Assembly: GCF_040361435.1 (NCBI RefSeq)
Contig: NZ_APNL01000014.1
Span: forward strand, 1 to 64,000
Length of the DNA: 64,000 nt
Direction: 5' to 3'
Source of the DNA: Salinisphaera sp002433465
Lineage (GTDB): Bacteria; Pseudomonadota; Gammaproteobacteria; Nevskiales; Salinisphaeraceae
The notes under the pieces were generated by a model. That model was not told the DNA's origin. It was given only the letters and a program-made list of their open reading frames with translations, and did not search any database. Made by a program: the position numbers and the translations under genes. Shown here piece by piece: positions 17,713 to 25,705 of the stretch. The first letter of the stretch is position 1; the number at the start of each line of letters is the position of its first letter.

Positions 17713-18255
17713 TTGAAACAATTCGACGGCACAACAATTCTCGCCGTACGCCATAACGGCAAGGTGGCCCTGGCCGGCGATGGCCAGGTTTCCATGGGCG
17801 ACACCATGTTCAAGGGCAATGCGCGCAAGGTGCGCCGGCTCTATAACGACAAGGTTCTCGCCGGCTTTGCAGGCGGCACGGCCGACGCCTTCACGCTGTT
17901 CGAGCGTTTTGAAGGCAAGCTTCAGGAACACGGCGGCCAGCTCGTCAAAGCCGCGGTGGAAATGGCCAAGGACTGGCGTACCGACCGCGCGCTGCGGCGC
18001 CTGGAAGCGCTGTTGCTGGTGGCCGACGAAACCGCCACGCTGATGATCTCCGGCAACGGCGACGTCATGGAGCCGGAATTCGCCTGTATGGCGATCGGCT
18101 CGGGCGGCTCCTATGCCCAGGCCGCGGGTCGCGCGCTGGTCGAACATACCGACATGGATGCGCCCACCATCGCCGAAACCGCGATGCATATCGCAGCCGA
18201 TACCTGCATCTATACCAATCACCACATCACCGTCGAGGTGCTGGACAATGTCTGA
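17713..18255 (+). CDS. hslV: ATP-dependent protease subunit HslV
   Basis: A 180-residue peptidase subunit. The TTG start gives MKQFDGTTILAVRHNG; removal of the short propeptide exposes the catalytic Thr of TTIL. AGDGQVSMG, ARKVRRLYNDKVLAGFAGG and YAQAAGRALVEHT are typical HslV segments. Twelve subunits form the proteolytic core driven by the HslU ATPase rings. It overlaps hslU by 8 nt and is preceded by a heat-shock-type promoter. Confidence 0.95.
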   Translation: MKQFDGTTILAVRHNGKVALAGDGQVSMGDTMFKGNARKVRRLYNDKVLAGFAGGTADAFTLFERFEGKLQEHGGQLVKAAVEMAKDWRTDRALRRLEALLLVADETATLMISGNGDVMEPEFACMAIGSGGSYAQAAGRALVEHTDMDAPTIAETAMHIAADTCIYTNHHITVEVLDNV

Positions 18256-19660
18256 TACAGCCTCCGAGACCATGGCCGACGACAACCGCGAACAAACCGC
18301 TGCGTTGCCGCGCCACGAAATGACGCCGCGCGAGATCGTGGCCGAACTCGACCGCCATATCATCGGCCAGGGCGAAGCCAAGCGCTCGGTCGCCATCGCG
18401 CTGCGCAACCGCTGGCGGCGCATGCAGCTGGATGAATCCATCCGCGGCGAGATCACGCCCAAGAACATTCTCATGATTGGCCCGACCGGCGTCGGCAAGA
18501 CCGAAATCGCCCGCCGCCTGGCCAAGCTTGCCAATGCCCCGTTCACCAAGATCGAGGCGACCAAGTTCACGGAAGTGGGCTATGTCGGCAAGGAAGTGGA
18601 TTCCATCATCCGCGATCTGGTGGAAGTCGCCATCAAGATGACGCGCGAAGCCGCCAAGAAGGCCGTGCGGATCAAGGCCGAGGACGCCGCCGAAGAACGC
18701 ATTCTCGATGCGCTGCTGCCCAAGCCCAGCAGCTGGGAAGAAGCCGGCGAATCCGACCAGAAGGCGGTCGAGTCCACCGCCACGCGTCAGGTATTTCGCA
18801 AGCGTCTGCGCGAAGGCAAGCTCGACGACAAGGAAATCGAGCTGGAGCTGCAGCAGGGCGGCCAGAGCTTCGAGATCATGGCGCCCCCGGGCATGGAGGA
18901 GATGACCAATCAGCTCCAGTCCATGTTCCAGAACATGAAGGGCGACAAGACCAAGCGCAAGAAGATCAAGATCAAGGACGCCTACCGTCAGATCGTGGAC
19001 GAAGAGGCGGCCAAGCTGGTCGACGAAGAGCAGATCAAGTCCCAGGCCATCGATCAGGTGGAGAACTCGGGCATCGTCTTCATCGACGAGATCGACAAGG
19101 TCTGCAAGCGCTCCGATGCGGGCGGCTCGTCCGGCGGCGATGTGTCGCGCGAAGGCGTGCAGCGCGACCTGCTGCCGCTGGTGGAAGGCTCGACCGTGTC
19201 CACCAAGTACGGCATGGTCAAGACCGACCATATTCTGTTCATCGCCTCGGGAGCGTTCCATGTGGCCAAGCCCTCGGACCTGATCCCCGAGCTGCAGGGC
19301 CGTCTGCCGATTCGGGTCGAACTCGACGCGCTCAAGGCCGAAGACTTCGTGCGCATCCTCACCGAGCCGCACTGCTCGCTCACCGAACAGTACGGCGCGT
19401 TGATGAACACCGAAGGCGTAACAATCGAGTTCACCGACGACGGCGTACACCGCATCGCCGAGATGGCCTTCAAGGTCAACGAAGGCACCGAGAACATCGG
19501 CGCCCGGCGCCTGCACACCGTCATGGAACGGCTGATGGAGGAAATCTCCTTCGAAGGCCCGGACAAGGCCGGTGAAACGCTCAAGGTCGATGCCGAATAC
19601 GTCGACTCCAAGCTCAAGGATCTGGCGGCCGACGAAGACCTGTCGCGCTACATCCTGTAA
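18248..19660 (+). CDS. hslU: ATP-dependent protease ATPase subunit HslU
   Basis: A 470-residue AAA+ unfoldase. Walker A is GPTGVGKTE (about residue 78), Walker B is FIDEIDK (about residue 280), the arginine/sensor region is GARRLHTVMERLMEE, and the C-terminus is LSRYIL, which docks into HslV. An alternative ATG lies 24 bp into the gene. The 8-nt overlap with hslV indicates translational coupling. A terminator follows 60 bp after the stop. Confidence 0.96.
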   Translation: MSDTASETMADDNREQTAALPRHEMTPREIVAELDRHIIGQGEAKRSVAIALRNRWRRMQLDESIRGEITPKNILMIGPTGVGKTEIARRLAKLANAPFTKIEATKFTEVGYVGKEVDSIIRDLVEVAIKMTREAAKKAVRIKAEDAAEERILDALLPKPSSWEEAGESDQKAVESTATRQVFRKRLREGKLDDKEIELELQQGGQSFEIMAPPGMEEMTNQLQSMFQNMKGDKTKRKKIKIKDAYRQIVDEEAAKLVDEEQIKSQAIDQVENSGIVFIDEIDKVCKRSDAGGSSGGDVSREGVQRDLLPLVEGSTVSTKYGMVKTDHILFIASGAFHVAKPSDLIPELQGRLPIRVELDALKAEDFVRILTEPHCSLTEQYGALMNTEGVTIEFTDDGVHRIAEMAFKVNEGTENIGARRLHTVMERLMEEISFEGPDKAGETLKVDAEYVDSKLKDLAADEDLSRYIL

Positions 19661-19719
19661 CGCGGGCGCGCTATGCTCGAGTCCGACAGGTCGGTCTCGA
19701 GCGCGGCATTGCTCGAACG

Positions 19720-19752
19720 AGCCGGGGCGGGTTTATCCTGTCCCGGCTTTTT
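19720..19752 (+). terminator. Rho-independent terminator of hslVU
   Basis: The stem AGCCGGG / CCCGGCT has a long interior and is followed by TTTTT. It lies 60 bp after the hslU stop and just before the DUF971 gene. Confidence 0.7.
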
Positions 19753-19777
19753 CATGCCCTCAACCAAGGCGAACGCC

Positions 19778-20137
19778 ATGGATGCACCCACCGACATCAC
19801 CCTGCATCAGAAATCCAAGGTTCTGGAGGTCGAATACCCCGACGGCGCGAACTACAAGCTGCCGCTGGAATACCTGCGCGTGTACTCGCCGTCCGCCGAA
19901 GTACGCGGCCACGGCGGGCCCATGCAGCTGGTCACCGGCAAGCGCGACGTCGGCGTGGAAAAGATCGAACCGGTCGGCAACTACGCCATCCAGCTCTACT
20001 TCGACGACGGCCACAACACCGGCATCTTCTCCTGGCAGACGCTGCGCGAGCTCGGCGATCAGTACGAAGATAATTGGAACGACTACCTCAAACGGCTGGA
20101 AGACGCCGAAGCCTCGCGGGGCAAGCTCTGGCACTGA
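19778..20137 (+). CDS. DUF971 (gamma-butyrobetaine hydroxylase N-terminal-like) protein
   Basis: A 119-residue protein. The ATG at 19778 has AAGG 9 nt upstream; an in-frame ATG eight codons earlier lies within the terminator tail. LEVEYPDGANYKLPLEYLRVYSPSA and GHNTGIFSWQTLRELG are typical of DUF971, a small iron-sulfur- or metal-linked fold found alone next to hslU in many gammaproteobacteria. Its function is unknown. Confidence 0.88.
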   Translation: MDAPTDITLHQKSKVLEVEYPDGANYKLPLEYLRVYSPSAEVRGHGGPMQLVTGKRDVGVEKIEPVGNYAIQLYFDDGHNTGIFSWQTLRELGDQYEDNWNDYLKRLEDAEASRGKLWH

Positions 20138-20141
20138 CTGC

Positions 20142-20184
20142 TTGGCGTAGCGCAGGCTGCGTCGTATAGTGCATTACAAATGCA
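20142..20184 (+). promoter_or_regulatory. Promoter and operator of the toxin-antitoxin pair
   Basis: TTGGCG (20142-20147), a 17-bp spacer and TATAGT (20165-20170) form a good sigma-70 promoter. Overlapping its end is the palindrome TGCATT-ACA-AATGCA (20170-20184), well placed for autorepression by the antitoxin. Confidence 0.65.
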
Positions 20185-20202
20185 ATGCGTCGAGGCGTCG
20201 CC

Positions 20203-20475
20203 ATGAAAACTGCTTCAATCCCCGCTGTGCGTGTTTCACCAGATCTGCGTGAGGCCGCTGAACGGGTACTCCGCGACGGAGAAACGCTGTCTGCGTTCGT
20301 GGAAGCGTCGATTCGCGAGCAGGTCCATGCACGGGAAAGCCAGGAGGCATTCATCGCACGCGGTCTGGCAGCGCGCGAAGAAGCACAGCGCACCGGCGAA
20401 TACTTCACGGTGGATGAAGTCCTCGATGGGCTGGACGCGATCGCCGAAGAGAACGCCCGGGCGGGCGACACGTGA
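20203..20475 (+). CDS. Antitoxin of a ParE/RelE-type module
   Basis: A 90-residue protein. The N-terminal half has a ribbon-helix-helix look (SIPAVRVSPDLREAAERVL, ETLSAFVEASIREQV). The C-terminal half is acidic and helical, as expected for the toxin-neutralising part (FTVDEVLDGLDAIAEENARAG). Its stop overlaps the toxin start (GTGA). It is preceded by its own promoter and palindrome. Confidence 0.85.
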   Translation: MKTASIPAVRVSPDLREAAERVLRDGETLSAFVEASIREQVHARESQEAFIARGLAAREEAQRTGEYFTVDEVLDGLDAIAEENARAGDT

Positions 20476-20771
20476 CCTACCGCGTGGTCTTTACGCGCCA
20501 AGCGCGTGACGATCTGACGCGTCTGTACGATTTTCTCGACAAGCGTGACCCCGCCGCCGGCGCCAACGCGCGTGTCGCCATACGCAAGGCGTTCGGTCTG
20601 CTCGCCGATTTCCCCTTTACCTGCCGCAAAATATCCGAAGAAACCTCGTTCCTGCGCGAGCTGGTCATCAGCTTTGGCCGGGCTGGCTATGTCGCCCTGT
20701 TCGAAATCAGCGATGGGGCGACCGTAACCGTTCTTGCGGTTCGTCATCAGCGCGAGCGGGACTATCTCTAG
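20472..20771 (+). CDS. ParE/RelE-superfamily toxin
   Basis: A 99-residue toxin with a GTG start inside the antitoxin stop. MTYRVVFTRQARDDLTRLYDFL, NARVAIRKAFGLLADFP and the C-terminal VTVLAVRHQRERDYL are typical of the RelE/ParE fold; the HQRE(R) ending is common in ParE-type toxins. Whether it targets gyrase or mRNA is not visible. Confidence 0.88.
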   Translation: MTYRVVFTRQARDDLTRLYDFLDKRDPAAGANARVAIRKAFGLLADFPFTCRKISEETSFLRELVISFGRAGYVALFEISDGATVTVLAVRHQRERDYL

Positions 20772-20823
20772 CCGCGGGCTGGCGCAGCCGATTGAGGTCC
20801 TCTCGTATATTTGGACGGGGTCC

Positions 20824-20880
20824 GGGGGCAGTATGTGGAATTCGTCGCACGGGCTAAAAGTCTTGAGCTAATCGTTTCTT
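20824..20880 (+). repeat. Dispersed repeat, copy A
   Basis: It begins with GGGGGCAGTAT and continues as a stretch encoding YVEFVARAKSLELIVS then a stop. Copy B at 28490-28553 encodes YVEFVAPAQSLGLIGF in the same frame. Both look like the 3' end of a lost gene or of a mobile element. Confidence 0.5.
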
Positions 20881-20986
20881 GAAGCTCGAAACTGAATAAA
20901 GTGCCCGCGGCTAAAACGCTTGCTGTGGTGCTGCCCCAGCTTGCTGCGTAGGCGAAGTGCCGGCAGTAAGGCTACCAACCGCTCGC

Positions 20987-21379
20987 TTATGGGCTGTTGT
21001 TCAACTTCCTTTTGATGTCTGCGATTGACTGCTGGCGTTTTATATAGCTTTCGAAAATCTCGTGGACCTCTTCCATTTGGTCACACATGAGTTGCGAGGG
21101 TTGCCGATTCGCATCCGCCATCAACTTGCCGGCCTCGTCGGACGTATCGATGTAGCGATCACTTTCGCCGTACGCCTTGGTTAGTGACCGCATCTGTTGA
21201 TGGGCCTCGCGTTCGTTATCCGAGTTCTCGATGTAGCCATTGATAAGCTCGGCATTCTCGGCCATCTGCTTATCCAGATTCGCGCGGTTGCACTCCATTT
21301 CAGAGGCAGCAGCGGCTTGCCCCCATGTGGTAGCAAAAAGCAAAGCGGCGATTAGTTTTGTCTTGCCTGGCAGGGTCAT
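20987..21379 (-). CDS. Secreted helical protein of unknown function
   Basis: A 130-residue protein starting at the ATG at 21379. It has a clear signal peptide (LIAALLFATTWGQAAAASE, cleavage near residue 25). The mature part is helical and charged with two Cys (MECNRANLD and SQLMCDQMEE), which could form a disulfide. I do not recognise a family. It lies between two GGGGGCA(G/C)TAT motifs (20824 and 21471). Confidence 0.6.
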   Translation of the reverse strand: MTLPGKTKLIAALLFATTWGQAAAASEMECNRANLDKQMAENAELINGYIENSDNEREAHQQMRSLTKAYGESDRYIDTSDEAGKLMADANRQPSQLMCDQMEEVHEIFESYIKRQQSIADIKRKLNNSP

Positions 21380-21612
21380 CAATGCACTCCGATGTAGCGG
21401 CTCGCATCTTACCCGCCCTGTGAGACAGGCCGCTAAATGGGCAGCACTTGCGACCCTTCGTGCGCGCTCCGGGGGCACTATGAAATGTCCCCGAATATGA
21501 AAGCCGCGCACCGAGCTATGGCATCAGACGTCTAGCACCACTGGTTTACCGGCTGCCGGGTGCGTAGTACGTTCAATGGCCAGAACAACAATCGATGGAT
21601 GGAGATAAAACC

Positions 21613-21813
21613 ATGTCGCGAGCGCCTCTGGACGATGCCCGGTTGACCACCCTCAGCGAGTCCGTGGGGCTCGATCTCTCGCCCGAACGCCGCGCTGGTC
21701 TGATGCCCGCGCTCGACGGTCTGCTACAGCAGTTCGACGTGCTGTACGGCATCGAAGTCGACGAAAATGCGCCGCTGCACTCCTTTGACGCCCGCTGGGG
21801 AGAGACGAAATGA
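21613..21813 (+). CDS. GatC/AtzG-like small subunit, copy 1
   Basis: A 66-residue helical protein with a GGAG ribosome site. The core GLDLSPERRAGLMPALDGLLQQFDVLY resembles the small partner subunits (GatC, AtzG) that wrap around amidases. The stop overlaps the amidase start (ATGA). A close paralogue is encoded at 26792-26992. No GatB is nearby, so a tRNA role is unlikely. Confidence 0.75.
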   Translation: MSRAPLDDARLTTLSESVGLDLSPERRAGLMPALDGLLQQFDVLYGIEVDENAPLHSFDARWGETK

Positions 21814-23165
21814 ACGACATGCTCTTACTGTCGGCAACCGAACTCGGGCAGAAAATCAAGCCTGGCGAGATCTCTCCCGTCGAAGCGGTCGACGCCTGCC
21901 TCGCCCGTATCGAAGCGACCGAACCCAATCTCAACGCCTATGTGCGTGTCCTGGCGGACGAGGCGCGCGCCGCAGCCAATCAGGCAGAACAGGAAATCGC
22001 GGCCGGGCAATGGAAAGACCCGCTGCATGGCGTGCCCGTCGCGCTGAAGGATCTCTACGACCTGGCTGGCGTGCCTACCACCGCCTCGTCCCGTGTGCGC
22101 GAAAGCTGGACTCCGGATGCCGACAGCGCCGCCGCCGAGCGGCTCAAGGCCGCCGGTGCCATCGTCCTGGGCAAGACGCATACCCACGAATTTGCCTGCG
22201 GCATCGTTACGCCCACCACGCGCAACCCCTGGGACACCGAGCGCACGCCCGGCGGTTCCAGCGGCGGCTCCGGTGCCAAAGTGGTATCGGCCGGCGCGTT
22301 CATGGCGATGGGCTCGGACACTGGTGGCTCGATCCGTATCCCCGCTGGTCTATGCGGTACGGTCGGCCTCAAGCCCACCTTTGGGCGCGTCAGCCGGGCA
22401 GGCATCACTTCGCTTTCCTGGGGGCTCTACCACGCCGGCCCGCTCACGCGCACGGTCGAGGACGCCGCCACCTGCGTACAGGTGCTCGCCGGTTACGACC
22501 CGCGCGACCCCGGCTCGGTGGACGAGCCCGTGCCGGATTATTCAGCCGGGCTGCGTGACGGCATCAAGGGACTCCGCGTTGGTGTACCCAGCAATTATTT
22601 CTTCGACCAGCTGGACGAAGAAGTTGAAGCTGCCGTTCGCAAGGCCTACGAACAACTGGAATCGCTTGGCGCGGAACTTGTCGATGTGGCCCTACCGATG
22701 CCCGAACAGCTCGGCGCAGTCGAGTTCGCCATCCTGTTGCCCGAAGCCAGCGACTATCACTGCCAGATGCTGCGCGACGGCGCCCATCTCTATAACGACG
22801 ACGTGCGCGTCATGGTCGAAGCTGGCGAATTCGTGCCTGCCACCACCTATACCCGTGCCCAGCGTGTGCGCAATCTGCTGCAGCAGGAATTCCGCAAGCT
22901 CTACGGCACAGTGGACGTCATCGTCGCACCTACCGTCGCCGCCTCGGCCGTCACCGCCGGCACCGAGTCCATCACCTGGCCGGACGGCAGCGAAGAACCG
23001 CTTATCTCCGCCTACACGCGCTTCGCCGTGCCGGGTAACGTCACCGGCCTGCCGTGCCTGAGCGTGCCCTGCGGTTTCTCGTCTGAAGGTCTGCCGATTG
23101 GCTTTCAGGCTATCGGCCGGCCCCTCGACGAAGCGACCTTTCTACGCTTGGGCGCCGCCTACTAG
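21810..23165 (+). CDS. Amidase-signature hydrolase, copy 1, with late nonsense codon
   Basis: A 451-residue amidase with the complete Ser-cisSer-Lys triad: K80, S150 (GGSSGGSG) and S174 (DTGGSIRIPAG). It hydrolyses a C-N bond; with its small subunit it resembles AtzE/AtzG or GatA/GatC-like pairs acting on small amides. The TAG at 23163 replaces the GAG of the paralogue at 26989-28383. The frame downstream still encodes AATDWHKRRPDM then TGA (23204), matching the paralogue's AATDWHQRRPGI. It has therefore lost only the last 13 residues by one base change, and activity may survive. It is probably cotranscribed with the small subunit. Confidence 0.88.
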   Translation: MNDMLLLSATELGQKIKPGEISPVEAVDACLARIEATEPNLNAYVRVLADEARAAANQAEQEIAAGQWKDPLHGVPVALKDLYDLAGVPTTASSRVRESWTPDADSAAAERLKAAGAIVLGKTHTHEFACGIVTPTTRNPWDTERTPGGSSGGSGAKVVSAGAFMAMGSDTGGSIRIPAGLCGTVGLKPTFGRVSRAGITSLSWGLYHAGPLTRTVEDAATCVQVLAGYDPRDPGSVDEPVPDYSAGLRDGIKGLRVGVPSNYFFDQLDEEVEAAVRKAYEQLESLGAELVDVALPMPEQLGAVEFAILLPEASDYHCQMLRDGAHLYNDDVRVMVEAGEFVPATTYTRAQRVRNLLQQEFRKLYGTVDVIVAPTVAASAVTAGTESITWPDGSEEPLISAYTRFAVPGNVTGLPCLSVPCGFSSEGLPIGFQAIGRPLDEATFLRLGAAY

Positions 23166-23300
23166 GCCGCCACGGATTGGCACAAGCGCCGGCCGGATAT
23201 GTGATGTCGGCTAGGTAATTCGAGAAGCAGCGTTCATAGTCGGCACTCTAATCGTCTTAGGCGCCATTTTCTATATCACGAAATATTTCAATTTAGTCGC

Positions 23301-25007
23301 ATGAAAATACTTTGGTTGAATTTTGTTCAGCATCCAATTTTAGGGGATTTGAGTCTAGATTTTCGATTGAGTAATTGCGAGCCTGCGTCGGTTGTCTATC
23401 TTGCAGGCGAAAATGGAACCGGAAAAACCGCGATTCTCAACGCTATTTACCGAATTTCTAGATTGGAGCCTGCTCCCGCCGATTCAGACGGAGGGGTTCA
23501 AAAAATTGGAATGATTCTCTCGCCGAAAGAGCAGGACGTCTTGAGTAAAGTTGATGACCCTAACCTTTCAGGTCGAGATGTCCTTGGTAGTAAAATAGAG
23601 CTAACTATAGACGAGTCGCGAGAAGCTTGGGGTAAATTTAGTCTAGTTGCTGAAATTAATGGATATAAAAAAGAATTACGAAACGCCATTTTTTCGAAGC
23701 CCAATACGCAAAATTTATTTAAGGTTTTGTTTTCAAATGTTGCGATAAATTTTACGCCTAAAAGCATAGCTTCAGTATCGTCGAAAGCTTTGGATGAAAG
23801 TGCGGAGAGTAGTAAGAGCTCAGAAAATCTCGCTACGGAGATTGCTCAGCTTTTAATCGACGTTCAGGCTTTAGACGATGCTGATTTTACTAGGTGGGGG
23901 CGTGAAAATGTCGGAAACGAGGTGATCCATTCCGCTTTGGATTTGCGGATCAAACGTTTTCGAAAGGCGTTTAATTTGATATTTCCTGCTAAAAAATATC
24001 AAGAAATTCGAAATTATAAGGGGGTAAAGAAAGTCGTATTTTCCGATCGCGGAAAAGAGTGTTTTATTGAAGATTTAAGCTCTGGTGAAAAACAAATCGT
24101 CTTCCGTGGAGGGTTCTTTTTAAAAGACTCAGAGGCTTTAGCTGGTGCGCTTAAGCTCATTGATGAGCCTGAAATTAGCTTGCATCCAGATTGGCAGCTT
24201 AGGGTAATGGAGTTCTATAAAACTATAGCAAACGTGGGGGCCAGTAGTTCGGAGAGTCAGATTATCGCGGCGACTCACTCTCCCTTTATTCTTCACAATA
24301 TAAATGATGACAAAAGTCTTCCGGTTGTGCTGAAAAGGGACGAAGCTGGGGAAATATATTCCGAAAAGAATCCATCGTTTTATGGGTGGACTCATGAAAA
24401 AGTCGTACAGTCCGCGTTTAATATTGGAATTAATTTAGACGACCGGTCGCCTTTGATTTTAGTAGAAGGAGAGACGGATGAGTGGTATTTAAATAAAGCT
24501 ATTGATGTTCTAAATCCGGCTATTGAAGATGCAGAAGTAAAATGGGTTGGCGCGCTTAATGATCGTGGCGACGCCGAATTTACCGGCGATAAGGCGTTGA
24601 ATCACGTCTTGGCATTCGTGAAGTCTAATCCAGATTTGATAAATAAGACGATAGTTCTGCTTTATGATGGCGATACTCGAAAACCTGATATACGCCTTCG
24701 TGGCGTAGCCGCGCTTTCTATGCAGTATCGTCCGAGTTGCGCCAGTTCAAGCGGTATTTCTAAGGGAATCGAGAACTTGCTTAATTTGCCGGAGTCGATC
24801 GATCTAGAAAGCTATGCCGATGAGAACGTAAAAGACGACGGTTACGGAATAAAGTCGATAATAAGGACTCTTAATAAGAAAGAGCTCTGTAAAGATATTA
24901 TTCGACTGCCAGAGAATGAATTGAACGACGTATTTTCGGAATTCGAAGCTCTGTTCGAACGTCTCAAAGTGATAATTCAGTCTATAAAGCAGAGCGAAGA
25001 TCGCTAG
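23301..25007 (+). CDS. OLD-type ATPase with TOPRIM nuclease domain (candidate phage-defence gene)
   Basis: A 568-residue protein in distinctly AT-rich DNA. Walker A is GENGTGKT (residues 36-43), the ABC signature is LSSGEKQ (about 258), Walker B is LIDEPEISLHPDWQ (about 286) and the H-loop is ATHSPF (about 324). The C-terminal TOPRIM part has LVEGETDEWY (about 387), LLYDGDT (about 453) and GIENLLNLP. This is the arrangement of overcoming-lysogenisation-defect (OLD) nucleases. No UvrD-like GajB partner is adjacent, so it is not a Gabija pair but a solitary, class 1-like member. Members of the family act in phage defence; that role is inferred here. Base and codon use differ strongly from both neighbours, which indicates transfer. 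Confidence 0.85.
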   Translation: MKILWLNFVQHPILGDLSLDFRLSNCEPASVVYLAGENGTGKTAILNAIYRISRLEPAPADSDGGVQKIGMILSPKEQDVLSKVDDPNLSGRDVLGSKIELTIDESREAWGKFSLVAEINGYKKELRNAIFSKPNTQNLFKVLFSNVAINFTPKSIASVSSKALDESAESSKSSENLATEIAQLLIDVQALDDADFTRWGRENVGNEVIHSALDLRIKRFRKAFNLIFPAKKYQEIRNYKGVKKVVFSDRGKECFIEDLSSGEKQIVFRGGFFLKDSEALAGALKLIDEPEISLHPDWQLRVMEFYKTIANVGASSSESQIIAATHSPFILHNINDDKSLPVVLKRDEAGEIYSEKNPSFYGWTHEKVVQSAFNIGINLDDRSPLILVEGETDEWYLNKAIDVLNPAIEDAEVKWVGALNDRGDAEFTGDKALNHVLAFVKSNPDLINKTIVLLYDGDTRKPDIRLRGVAALSMQYRPSCASSSGISKGIENLLNLPESIDLESYADENVKDDGYGIKSIIRTLNKKELCKDIIRLPENELNDVFSEFEALFERLKVIIQSIKQSEDR

Positions 25008-25705
25008 CTTGGCCTTCGGTGCATAAATGTGGAGTTGACGTGGGTCGGCTATCGTGGGCCACAAGCCCAGTGAGAGACCTTGCTCAGCCGGAATGCGAGT
25101 ATCTTAATCTCATTCCTATGCCTTTTCCCGAACTGCTCTAGACTCCATAAATACCTTGAGAGCGAGTAATGTTCTTCGTGTCGGCTGAGGCGCGTTGCGT
25201 CTGAGTCGCGTCGGCGTAAGAGATCGAACGTTGTTTGCTGGCCCGGTGATTCTGGCTGTGGGCTGCCGGGTTTTGCTAGTTGACCGCATGGACGATGTCG
25301 ATCTACTGCTGGACGCGATTTGCGTCCTCGACGGCGATGGGGGACAGTATCCTAGGCTCAATCGCTCAGATCGCGACGAGCGCCAAGAACGGCGTAGGTC
25401 CTCCAGCTAAATATACTGTCGCCCGATCGCCGCGCCGGTTCAGCATGTGTACGAACCGCGGAATAGTTAACCGGTGAAAGGCGTGCGCGGCAGGTCGATG
25501 CTGTCTGACTTTCTCGCCTGGGCCGAATACCGACTTGAAGTGCTGAACGATCTCGTTAGCGCGGCGTACCACGGTTCGCTGGCACGAGCGTGTCGTCGCC
25601 CAAAGGCAGGTGCCTATGCGGCAATAGAGTTCACCGCATTCGATACCGCGACCGTGGCAATATTCTGCCCGCCAACACGATAACCGTTGATTGAAACGTA
25701 TTGAT
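25008..25705. other. Degenerate intergenic region with REP-like inverted motifs
   Basis: No convincing complete gene. GGGGGACAGTAT (25339-25350) and ATACTGTCGCCC (25413-25424) form an inverted pair. A minus-strand frame (25366-25713) contains VHMLNRRGDRATVYLAG, which weakly recalls the N-terminus of REP-associated (IS200-like) transposases but stops early. The region may be a decayed mobile element. Confidence 0.4.

Noticed and set aside
18227..19516. Minus-strand open frame opposite hslU
   Set aside because: It is an antisense shadow of a strongly conserved gene.
23301..25007. Gabija system (GajA plus GajB)
   Set aside because: No UvrD/GajB-like helicase gene flanks the ATPase/TOPRIM gene.
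25116..25361. Minus-strand open frame in the region after the OLD gene
   Set aside because: Ser/Thr/Arg-rich low-complexity translation, no ribosome site and no family similarity.
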